This document shows positions 9,585-20,272 of a stretch of DNA of 46,707 bases, in pieces (position 1 is the first letter of the stretch; each line of letters begins with the position of its first letter). The notes beneath the pieces were generated by a model. That model did no database searches. It was given only the letters and a program-made list of their open reading frames with translations, and was not told the origin of the DNA. Origin of the DNA: Geosiphon pyriformis. Its lineage: Eukaryota > Glomeromycota > Glomeromycetes > Archaeosporales > Geosiphonaceae. Made by a program: the position numbers and the translations under genes. The stretch spans positions 666,665 through 713,371 of the forward strand of contig JAAOMT010000710.1 in assembly GCA_016748015.1 (NCBI GenBank). The letters are read 5' to 3'.

Positions 9585-12500
9585 TTACAAAGTTTGGAAA
9601 AATTCTTCAACTTCGGTCACGAGCCCATCCAAAAATGCTTGATCTGTGCATTTGAATTCAACTGAAATGCTAGCAATAGATCTGGTTAATGGTTGATCAA
9701 TTGTTTCCGAAAATGATTGGACTTTGTGAGAAGTATACTGATCAGAATCTTTAACTATTTGCTCCCGCATATTCAATTTTACCATTCCAGCCACTTGGTA
9801 TCCTTGAACAGTCTTGCCATATATAGTTGCAGCACCAGATACTTGTTCAACAATGTGCGTTCCCGTATAAAACAAGGACAGTTGATGTATAGTACTTTGG
9901 AATAATTGTTCAACGGATTCGGGAGAAGATGTAGAGTGGATATTGAGCGTACCCGTTGTCGCGCTACTAAAAGGAAAATCTGCAGACTTGGAAACCAGCG
10001 ATTTGAATTGTTTTGGGGAAATTGATGGAACTTTAAGCATAAATACTGAAATAGGTATGGGGAATGTAAAGGGTATTTCTGCGGTTGTTTTCTGCAAGTC
10101 TTGTTCATCTGCCAAAGACTGTGAAAAAATCCCGAGGTTATATAGAGTTGATTTTATTTAACGGGAAAAATTCAAAGTGGAGCACGCTTTAAACATAAAA
10201 TCTTACCTGTTTTTCGTAATTCAATCGCCCACTTACGTTTAGTCCGGTTCCAACAATACCAAGCACCCTGAATTCGACTATTGCTTCTTTATCTTCTCCC
10301 CTTATCAAGTCACCTTCTAATCTTATCAAAGTGCTTTCAAACTGAATATCCGAAGATGGGTCAAATTTGTAAACAATTTGTGAAATGGAAGGATCAAGTT
10401 CCCCTGTAGCTTCTGTGCGCCTCATATTAAAGACGGCTATTAATAAGGGTGGTTCACTTTTGGGTTCGATTGATGAGGCTAACCTCAATGTATACGTCTT
10501 TGAAAATGTTAATAAATGAAAATTCAAAGAGTAATTAGGTCTTAGTTTGAGGAATTTCGGTAAATGAATTACTTTTTAGAAATTACTTACAATCTCTATA
10601 CCATCTGAATGCGCTAATAGTTTTGAAGGAATTTTTAACATTTCAGCGTTATTTGTGCTTGCTTTCTTTTTATGGGATTTCAATACTAACGTAGGTATCT
10701 TTTTTCCTTTCTTTTTGACCTGAATTATAAGGGATTAGGTGAATGGAAAGAAAACTTTTTGGATTTGAATTTCATATATAGATAGATAGATTACTTCTTT
10801 GGCCGTCTTTTCCATCTTTTTCTTCGAAACCTTTATTCCTCCCTCCTCTTTATTCTTAGACACCTTTTTGGCTTTTCCTGTATTTTCATCAGTTAACGAA
10901 ATTTCTCCGACGTCTTGCTTCTTCTTTATTGATTTATTCTTTTTAGATCCTTCTCTCTGTGTAAAATTAAAGTTTTTAAAGCATTATTACAGATAATAAA
11001 TTCAAATTGGACTTCAATATGAGTACCTTCTCTTTTGAGACACGTTCTGTTGCTCGGGCATGCATCAAACGCCTTTCTTCCATTTTCAATCTGTTAACCC
11101 GTTCTTCTTCCCGCCTTCTAACCTCTTCAGGACTAAGATAGACAGTTGGCTGTGGAAAGATCTCGTCTTCTGCAAGTGGTGTTGATAAATCAACATTGGA
11201 TATTCCTGAAAAATCTACATCCAAGATTCCTTTATCTTGTTTTTTTATCCAAACACTTGAAGACTGTGAAGGTATGGTATCCTTTTCATCGTCTGACAGA
11301 GTGGCATTCTCAGGCATCTCTCCGACATCTGTATATATAACAGGGCCAGTAGAGGGTGATGGTGGAGTAGACTCTCCCGGATTTGTCTTTTTTGATTTAC
11401 GGGATTTGTTCGTTGATTTGTGTTTGCGTGCTATTTAAAAGTTGATTAGGGGGTAATTATTCAAGCGAAAATATTATTCTCCCATATGATAATTAATAAA
11501 GCGAAACGAATCTTTACATTTAGTATCAAAATCATCCATTGTCAAGTGAACGATTTTTATAGAATCTACGTCGATCTCTTCAGGAGAATGATGTGAATAT
11601 CTTGAAACTTTAGGTTTCTTTGATGAGCCAGAGTCTCCACCTATATAATAAGGATCATTTTTGATTCTTTCTCTTCGCTCTTTGCGGCGCTAGGTAAATT
11701 GAGTTATTGATAAAGCAGGGCTTTGGACTTAGTAAAAATCATAAAATGCTCCCTAAAAGTGAAATTTATTTACCACTTCATTGACTTCGTCACTTTCATC
11801 ACTGCCGTATTTTTGTCTTCGAAGTGATTTTCGCCTCCTTCCAAACGTGGTGCCGTTTCCACTTGAAAAGACAAGATCTCCACTACCACCAATTTTTTGC
11901 CCATATCCATGACCATAACTTTCTTCAGGTTCTTCCCCTCGTTCATTGTCGCTGCATTGAGGATCTGGTATAGGCTCATGAATCCAAGTGTCTAAGTCCA
12001 GACCATCAGGTAAAGGAACCTTTTTCTGGGCTTTTGGTGCAACAGGATTGAGTTCATAAGAAAAGAAGAGTGGAGGTAGCTCGGTTACAATTTTCGGGGG
12101 TTTGAGAGTTGAAGCAAAAATTTTATCATCCTGGGGTGCTCCATTCGTGTCGAGAGTAGTTATATCCTTATATATTACTGTGAAGATTTCACGTACATTA
12201 TATGCCTAAATAAAATAATGAGAAATTTTTAAAATTGTATGAAAAAATTGTTAAATTACAAAAAGAAACCATTTTTAAAGAATCTTACACGTTCTTGAAC
12301 TTCCAAATCAGTACAAGAACAAAACATTGGAATGTTATCTTTAACCAATGTCGTGGCACGTATTAAATCCTCTTTAGAGTCCCTGTCCCAATTATATAGA
12401 AGACTATTGGCCCAAAAAGAATAGATTTTCAGCACGTTATGAACGTAGACAGCCTGGACGTTATGAGGTAATTTGGTGACGCCAGGTCGTAGCAAACATT

Positions 12501-14911
12501 CAATTATCTGAAGTGGATTATCCAGATAGCTTGAAAATTATAAAATTATATTTTGAATCAGGATATAAATGAAATAACAGAGTTTGGCATTTGTTGTTAT
12601 ACCAACCTGCAATATTCTCCGGCAATCCACGCGGCAGCATAGAGGACCTCACAATTCGAATCAGGAAGGGTACAATTTTCCAGAATGGTTGCATCAAAGA
12701 GTATCCTTTGCTAAAAAATTAGCTAAGAATGAGAAAAAAATGTGCTAACATTAAAATTTATAAGATCCAAATGTGAAATTTTTATTAAAATCTACCATGG
12801 CTTTCACACAATACTGTCGAACGCTCTTCACTCGAACACCGACATCCATGATTTGATTACTCAATAAGTCTCCAACTTTTGTTCCAGCAATAAAAGTAAG
12901 GTCTACTAAAACTGCGACATACCATTCGAAATTTGCAATATTGTTGTAAGAGTTTTGAGAACATACAAAAACAATACGATTTATGATATCAGCACGATAG
13001 GCTGGTTCGAGTAGTGAAGGAGGACTATCATCAGCAGGAGATGGAAGAAGATGTGCCATCAACCGTTTGACAATATCAGGTAGATTTTTTTTATTAACCT
13101 GTAGCGAATAAAAATAATTATGTATAAATAGTCAAAATACAATTATTATCATCATTGAATATTTACCATTCCGACAACTAAATCCAAGGCAGGCAATCGA
13201 ATGCTAATATCAGCATCATCGATACATTGAAGAATAATATCTCGATGTTCGGCAACAAGTTTTGGATGAGTGGGCACAATTTTACCCAAGGCCAATAAAC
13301 CTATATATTTGACTATGGTATGATATCATCTAGGAGTCAAAAATAAAAGACATGATTTCATAATCAAATCTGTTTGGCCTTAAATCATTAAATAGGATAC
13401 GATTTTGATCGGGATCCTCCAGGAAAGTCTTTAACTTGTTGACACACATGGCTGCAAGGGAATCCGAATTTGTTGCCATGCTCAACATCCCTCCAGTAAT
13501 AACAGTATGGACACATTCATATAACAAGGACATCGCTTGTGTAGTTTGAATTAGATTGGTAATAGGTGATAAGAGTTTCTTAGCAAGCCGAGGTTCGAGA
13601 GGAGTCAAAGCTCCAAACTAATGTCCATTATGTGATTTATTATTTAAGATATAATGGTTTTACGATTCTTCAATAATATTTAATTGGATAACATACCAGT
13701 TTTATAATTTTAATCAGCATCCAATTATTTGATGAATTGGTAAGCAACTTGAACAATTGGGGTGCGAGTGATAAGTAATTTTTGGGATTTTTTCGAGCCA
13801 ATTCACATATAACATTAACAACAGCTGAGACGACAGCTGTAAAAATAGAGTTTTAAATTGAAAGGTTAAATCATAAAATCAATAGATACAATGATCTTAT
13901 GAATTGCACAACATAAAAATTAAAGAATAGCCTACAAGGATCTGGATCCTCCAATCGCTCTTTCAGCTTGGGGAAACTTAGCCTCAACCCTTCCGGATAT
14001 TTTAAGAAGACTTTGTACAGAGCAAGAACAACCTTTTTGCGCACGTAAGGCCGGGAATGATTAAGCATAGCAACCAGATCCTGGCATAGGTCCCGTGCAA
14101 GATCAGGAGTAACAATGAGAGAAAGACCGTTGAGCGCGACTCCCACTTCGAGATGGTTGCTGGACGCAAGGTCCTAATTTTTAGCAGTGATTGATTGGGT
14201 TTTAACTTTTTACTGAATTTCTTTTTAAACACTAGAACAGGTGGACATAGTAAAATCATCAATTTTTATTTATTTCTGTTTTTTATTGATTTATTCTGAT
14301 AGCTTAGATGAAAGAATCTAAAGCACAAGTCTTTTCTAAAAATGGTCTTTGACAACAAATTAAGGTTATGAGAATAAGTTTTACTTGATGTCACAACCTG
14401 AGTTTGTGTTCAAGGACTTCAAAACCCATTGCTCGCAGAGCCCAATTGATGAAAGGAACTCAAACTTCATTTTGATCGAAAGAACCTCGCTTCCTACCTT
14501 TTTTAACAGATTAGTTGTCAGCATTAAGACATCGGTCTCCTGACTAAAGGATTGGGTAGCTGCCAAGTATCCTGAACGTTTGTGATTGAATTTGGCGGAC
14601 GACATGACTTCAACCACATGAAACGAGGCCCATGACATGTCGTAGCCGAGCATTTGAAGCTAATGAAGGTAATTTAAAACGAAAATGGGTGATTCCTCTT
14701 GTTTCTCCTTGGAAATTAATGTATTTGTGGTTCAAGTCTGGTTTTTACTTCATACATATGTTAATTTAGAGACCGCCGTGGCCTTTACGTCAGGGTCATT
14801 GCTCTTCACCTCCTTGCGTATTTCTTGCAATCGTTCTGCAATGTATCTTTGTTCGTTTTTCTTATTCGCTCGAATACCGCGTATCAGCCCAGATAAAGTC
14901 TCCTCAAACAT
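9585..14911 (-). CDS. APL5: AP-3 adaptor complex subunit delta (16 exons, 1276 aa)
   Basis: This is the large delta subunit of AP-3, which sorts cargo from Golgi/endosomes to the vacuole or lysosome with beta3, mu3 and sigma3. Exons: 14911-14756, 14659-14498, 14173-13936, 13836-13697, 13617-13401, 13312-13167, 13098-12796, 12710-12607, 12529-12289, 12205-11774, 11689-11518, 11430-11027, 10956-10795, 10719-10591, 10497-10207, 10118-9585. All introns are GT-AG and the total, 3831 nt, is divisible by three. The start MFEETLSGLIRGIR matches the family N-terminus. The adaptin trunk (residues 1 to about 570) has LQMLGYDMSW, SGYLAATQSF, VTPDLARDL, LKYPEGLR, FGALTPLEPRL and NFEWYVAVLVDLT. The AP-3 delta hinge signature NPVAPKAQKKVPLPDGLDLD follows at about 621-640, then a Lys-rich, charged hinge (about 740-990) and an ear (about 1000-1276). 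Intron 2 is unusually long (324 bp). The gene looks intact. Confidence 0.95.
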
Positions 14912-15453
14912 TTCAGCGTCTCGGAGTAGATTCAAAAGGTAAAAGTCAGTATAAATATCAGAAAATCTAGCCTATTGTTTATATGAATTAAATTAAAGGA
15001 TTCTTTATTATATTAAAATAATAATTAAATTTAATTAGATTTTTATTTATACTAATTAAATAATTTAAACATAAATAAATTTAAACAAAAAAGTTATTTA
15101 GAAAAATACAATTTTTACAATTAAATGATAAAAATATTAATATAACTATTGTTATTAATTAAAATCTATAATAAAAATATGTAATATTAATTTTTGTTTA
15201 TGTAAAATAAAATAAAATTTAAATTTAAATTAACAATATTAATTGTAACAATATATGGTTTAAAAAAATTTTATTCCAAAAAATAAATGAAATAAAATCA
15301 TGTGGTAATTCATATTAATTATTTTTTATAATATTATTTAATTATTAAAACGCGTCACGGAATAAAAGACGCCGTAGAACTTATATTTACCTCCACTCTT
15401 TGAAATTCTTAGTTCTACCGTTGCACACTTCTACCCCCACCTTTACAGTGACT
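14912..15453. promoter_or_regulatory. Shared 542-bp spacer between divergent host genes
   Basis: AP-3 delta and the DONSON-like gene start on opposite sides and point away from each other, so this spacer holds both promoters. It is very AT-rich at 14985-15350 and turns GC-richer at 15350-15453, next to the DONSON start. No ORF of note is present. The TTG-start extension of the AP-3 frame (to 14935) lacks an ATG, and the family N-terminus supports 14911. Confidence 0.7.
15350..15355 (+). promoter_or_regulatory. ACGCGT (MCB-type) box upstream of the DONSON-like gene
   Basis: ACGCGT, continuing as ACGCGTCA, lies about 100 bases before the ATG at 15454. In yeasts this hexamer is bound by MBF and drives G1/S expression of replication genes. 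It stands out in a spacer almost free of CpG. Function here is inference. Confidence 0.5.
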
Positions 15454-18373
15454 ATGCAGCCCAAGGAGGAGTCGCAAATCCCGCGAAAGGTCAAAGAAAT
15501 GCCAGAAGCTTTGACTGCTCATGATTCAATTATAAATGTCCGTAAACCTGGCCAAGGGACAATTCCAAAAGCTCATTCAAACCCTATCAACAACAACAAA
15601 ACGCACTTAGCTCAACCAGAAAAGAAAACTTCTTCAAGAAAGAATAATAAGACGCGAGAACCTAAAAGTGGGAAAAAATCCCATGAGAATGCCTTAAAAG
15701 AAAGTGCTAGCATCCTTGACAAGAAAAACTCTCGCGTCAGGAAACCGGTACAATCGTCACGAAAGAAAAATGCAAAAGAGAATTCAAAGCCTTTGTCTCC
15801 TCTTAAAGCAATCGAAAACGCCAATGAAAGCGATAAGTCAGCAGGTGAAGAAGCTCCTATAAATCTTCTTGAACAAGTAAACATAGTGGACGCGCTTGCT
15901 ATATACGAGAAAGAGAATGAGGTGAATGTTTTTCTTTTGCTAATATTCCTTTTTACACTTATCACTTTCACTTTAGTAATATGTTGATTTTAGAAACCTT
16001 ATCAACTCATGGATCCATGGATTCTTGAAGGTATAATATGAGAAACAATTTTATTCTTCTCGGATTCTCGAATGTTATTTGATTCGCCTTAATGATTTTA
16101 GATATAGTGGCTGGTGTTACTGATCCCACCAAATGGTTAAAACCGTCACCAAAACGCAAGGTAGATATCCTTAAAAGAAAGATAATGCTTTTCTGTTCAA
16201 GTCTTCAATATCTCATAGAATATTGTTCCTCAGGCTTGCGATGAACACTCTTCATCCGCTCCAGATCCCAAAAGGTCATATCTTGCTTGGCCTAAATTAC
16301 TATGTCCTTAAATCTCCCTCTGACTTATCAAACCTTTTTATTTTAGGTCAGCGATGAAAATAGTTAATTCTCACTACATCATATCAACTCCCTGAACCAA
16401 TACAATCAACAATTGATTTCAACAGGAACACACAATCAACGAAAGGTTTGAAATTAAAACGTCCTCAGCAACCGGCTTTCTGGTCTGGCAAGTCTGAACC
16501 TAAACACAGGGACGTCACAAATTCTAATTTTATTTCTGATGGAATCCTTAATACCGATACAAATGAGATTTCTCTAACTACTGGTAACGAGGAAATAAAT
16601 GTAGAAAATATTGATTCCTTAAAGTTATCTGCATATGGTGCACTAGATGAGAATTCTTTATCCGCTGCAAACACAAAGAAATCACCTATCGCTGAACCAA
16701 TACAAACTATTGTTGACTCAGATATGGACGCAAGACGAAAACAAAATCTGAGATTGAAGCGTGCTTCGCAACCTCTATCTTTAGGTGGGTTCGAAGTCAA
16801 CGCTAATATTGACATAAAGGACGATTCTAATTATTATGGGGAGGCCAAAATTGATGCCAATGAGATCCCTTTACTAACGGCTAAAACTGAGGAAATAAAT
16901 GCAGAAACGGTGAAAACCACAAAAATATTAGCATTTGGTGTACCTGAGCATAAATCTTATCCGATAAAAAAAGGAAATAGGTCTTATTATGTCATGAATC
17001 AAGCGATACATTCGGTTAATTCAAAATTGGCGATTCCCACTGTACTGGATGATTGGACAATCAAAGATCATGTTCGAATATCGTCCAAGAAGCCTTTTAC
17101 CTTTGATGAACTACTTGTTTACACTAGTGATTTCCGTCGTAATCGGATAGGCACACCCAAAGATTTTGAGCTCGAGGTACGTGTATATTATTAATTAATC
17201 AGGATTTGATATAGATTCCCTAGTAAAACTTTTGTCTCATGTTTATCAAGGAATCTCGATATTATGAGTTTAGAGACTGCTTAAAATATTGGATTTACCC
17301 ACAAAACGAACTTTACGCCTTGGTGGAACGAAATACTGAAGAACTATCCGCGAGAAATTATAGGATGTTTCCCAAATTTCATGCGAAAGACATAGAGCAA
17401 TTGGCACAAAGTCAAAAATCCCGCGAGGATGAATGGTTTTACATAATTTTAGGTTTTCAAATTTAAACTTGGTTCTTTAAAGACTCCGAGTTATTAATTG
17501 TTCTGTATTTTTAGGAAAGAAGCATTTGATTCTTTATATTTCAACTTGATAAACGGATCATGTTCCTATTTTTATTACAAAAATTCTGAATTCATTGCTC
17601 TCTTCCTTTCATCCAATTATGCTACGGGCGAGCAAGAACAACTCGAGGTAATCCTTAATCGCTCAACGGAACGTTTTAAAAATCAAATAACAGATCAAGG
17701 TATAATATAGATTGAAGTAATTTACACTCTCAAGAAACATTGAAAAGTAACGTTTAAGTTCTCCTTTCAATACACTCGTAGGTATAAGCTTCAAGATACC
17801 TTTATATCAAACAGTAAATGACATGTACTATCAGGGACGAGAAAAGATCACCGAATCCAGGTTTATAACGTTCTTATTAATCGATGTTTTTGTTTGATTT
17901 TGACAATTTATGTTGAATTTATCGAAATTATTTGAGTAGAAAGGTGGATAAGACCTTTGAATCTCTTTTGTTGATTGAGGGTTACGATCAAGTTACAAAA
18001 CTTTATAAGCTTTTATTGGATTGGAGAGAACCCCATGACTCAGAAAGGTTCAAATTATTCCCCTCGTTCCTTTCACCGAAGCCAATGGATAATTTCGCTC
18101 GGAGGGAAGCGAAGGTTTGTTAATCAAATATCTATATATATCACCAAGAATATATTTCAATTTTTCACCCAATAGACTGTTAAAATCGGGTCGGATACTA
18201 TCGAAGTGCATGGGCTCTTATTACCAACGAAGCTGACCTCTCTTCGTACATTGTTGGATGACCTTCATGGTCACAATGAGTATGATTTGCAAGTGCACCT
18301 CTCCAAAATGTCCGAAAACCTCGAGAAATTTGAAAGACGAGATACGTGGGTTCCAGAACGCCTTTCAAATTAA
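15454..18373 (+). CDS. DONSON: DONSON-like replication initiation/fork protein (10 exons, 725 aa)
   Basis: DONSON helps load GINS onto MCM2-7 to form the CMG helicase and protects stalled forks in animals. Exons: 15454-15921, 15994-16030, 16102-16160, 16234-16274, 16426-17176, 17251-17435, 17515-17699, 17782-17860, 17940-18114, 18176-18373. The sum, 2178 nt, is in frame. Family landmarks in order: DDWTIKDHVRISSKKPFTF (410-428), FRDCLKYWIYP (459-469), EDEWKEAFDSLYFNL and CSYFYYKNSEFIALF (511-544), QGISFKIPLYQ (575-585), SLLLIEG, FPSFLSP, and IEVHGLLLPTKLTSLRTLL near the end. The N-terminal 200 residues are basic, Lys/Ser/Asn rich and probably disordered. Residues 210-279 and 310-379 form an internal repeat. 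The ATG at 15454 is the first in frame; the frame is open upstream only from a TTG. The donor of intron 6 (GTTTTA) is atypical, and intron 4 (151 bp) has other possible acceptors. The family call rests on remembered motifs. Confidence 0.8.
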
Positions 18374-18762
18374 AAGCAATATCAACCAACAGGCTTTTAT
18401 GCTGTGTTTACGTCACAATTTTCAATCATCATAAAGCTTCAAGCTTGAGGTCCTTGAACAGAAGGTAAATATGATCGTAGGTTTAAGTAGAAAAGCAAAA
18501 TCCACACAACTTTAGTTGGACGACTCGTTACTTTGCTCAATGATACATACATGCTTGGGTTTAAGTGACATAGCTTGTTTCTTTTGCAAACTTTTTAGCG
18601 TATCGTCGGCTACGCTTTTTGTGTTTCACATTTTATATCTGCAAAATTTACAAGTGCAACTTGATGTCGACCACATCCTGCAATAAGATTAAAGCAATTG
18701 AATATCTGGCCAATTTTTTTTTTGGGTAAAATTTTCATTCTGTTAAAAGCCCATTCTGAAAT
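18374..18762. other. Downstream spacer with no gene
   Basis: No coding frame is convincing. A small inverted repeat AGCGTA-8 nt-TACGCT lies at 18597-18616, in a locally GC-richer patch. No other structure is seen. Confidence 0.5.
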
Positions 18763-19116
18763 TCAATTCCCAAATAATATAGTCATTTTCGATATTCGAC
18801 ATAATATTTTGCCATTGAAATTAAACCTCCCAAATCCTGTATTAAGATTACTTTTCGTTACGTACCCTGAACTGCTATCAGCTGCATTACGGCATGATCC
18901 TCGGTCGGAAAGAGTTTCGATGATGTTCAAAGAGCAATCATACTTCAGGCGACTATAATCATCAAGGACATAATACGCTTCATTGATTCTTAAGAATTTG
19001 CCTAACGCTTTCTCATTATCTGGATAATGTTCTTTGGAAAGCTTACATTTTTGTTGCATAGTAGGTTCTACTGCTACTTCAAGTACCCTGTAAAATCCCC
19101 TAGAGTCTGGTGAATA
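18763..19116 (-). pseudogene. Decayed DnaJ (J-domain) fragment
   Basis: The open minus-strand frame starts after a TAG at 19119-19117, which could also be the end of an intron, and reads SRGFYRVLEVAVEPT, KLSKEHYPDNEKALGKFL and INEAYYVLDDYSRLKYD. These match J-domain helices I, III and IV. J-domains stimulate Hsp70 ATPase through an HPD tripeptide. Here that place reads HYPD, so the His directly before Pro-Asp is Tyr. Helix II appears about five or six residues too short. The last 57 residues match nothing I know. No further exons were found on either side. It faces the 3' end of the DONSON-like gene. A pseudogene fragment is likely; a divergent J-like protein is possible. Confidence 0.6.
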
Positions 19117-20130
19117 CTATGTAGGTTCTGTTCAATACGCATATAAAAAAAGTGCGCATTGGGTAACAACGCTTGAGAAAAATGTTTACTGCATTTTATT
19201 GGAGTTTAAATAATTATTGAGAACTTGGGTTTGTAATTAAATCAAGTATTTTGACCTTCAGTTTAGAATAGTACATTTAGAATTAGGGAAAAATATATTA
19301 AGAACTTTTAATTAATCGAAAGGTTGATACTTGCAAACCGAAGGTTATGACTAGGTTTTTTTCCTACATTCATAAAATATTTATTCAAACCATTTACTTT
19401 GGACGGAATTTGTGAAAAAATATTTACTTAACCAATTGTGAAAGAACATTTATTTCAATATTTTAATTCAGCATTCTTAGAATATGTTTTTTTCATATTC
19501 ACAAATATTTAATTTGGCATTTATAAAATAAACACTAATTTATGACAAACCAATTAGCTATATTAAAACTAAATGAAATTTTATTATTATTAACTGTGTT
19601 ACACACGCAATTTAATTCAAAAACAATGTTTTATTTTATTCAAAGAATTAAATTAAAAATTATTCAAAAACACCATTCTTGAAAATTAAAAATTAAAGAT
19701 TTAATAGAAAATGTATATATATAATTGATTAAAATTAAAAAAGTTATAAAAATAATTAAAATTGTGAATAATAAAAAATTATTAAACAAAATATATAGAA
19801 AATAGTTAGAGCACACTTATAAAACAATTAAACAAAATAAATAAATAAATTATAATTGAACAATATATATATATATATATATATAATATGTTTATTATTT
19901 GTAAATATTTATATATTTATATATTTATATATTTATATATATAATATTATTAATTAATTAATTTTTTTTAACATGTAACTTAATTATAAAAATCTGATTT
20001 TTAATTTTAATATTCATAAAAACATAATTACTAAAAAATTTTGTAATTAATAAAATTATAATATTATAAATAGATTTATTAAATTAAATTTTATAATTTA
20101 GCATTATTATTTTTTATTATTATTTAAAAA
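19117..20130. other. AT-rich spacer with microsatellites
   Basis: No gene is seen. An (AT)n run lies at 19863-19885, and four copies of the 8-bp unit ATATTTAT at 19905-19936. The rest is simple AT-rich sequence. Confidence 0.7.
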
Positions 20131-20272
20131 TGAAAAAACTTCTTTCTTTCTTACTTTCAAAAATTCTCAAAAAGCGCATTTTCTAAAAAAGAAGTTTTTT
20201 TGTTTTTTTTCTTATTAGTTTAAATTATCATTTCTTTAGCAAATAACCTCTTCATCGTGAATTTAAAGACTG

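Noticed and set aside
14912-14935. An eight-residue N-terminal extension of AP-3 delta.
   Set aside because: It begins at TTG. Relatives start at the MFE motif encoded at 14911.
15400-15453. A longer N-terminus for the DONSON-like protein starting at 15400.
   Set aside because: It begins at TTG, not ATG. The first in-frame ATG is at 15454.
16322-16425. An extra micro-exon in intron 4 of the DONSON-like gene, after the TTTTAG at about 16342-16347.
   Set aside because: Including it would need a poor donor and gives the wrong phase for the next exon. Skipping it keeps the frame.
17239-17250. ATG at 17239 as the start of a separate gene.
   Set aside because: A stop lies just upstream and the sequence fits the end of an intron (AG at 17249-17250). 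The reading after it continues the DONSON-like core.
18198-18389. A minus-strand ORF of 63 codons.
   Set aside because: It is a shadow of the last exon of the DONSON-like gene, which reads as conserved protein on the plus strand.
18597-18616. Inverted repeat AGCGTA/TACGCT with an 8-nt loop as a terminator or RNA gene.
   Set aside because: The stem is only six base pairs and nothing else supports a function in a eukaryotic setting.
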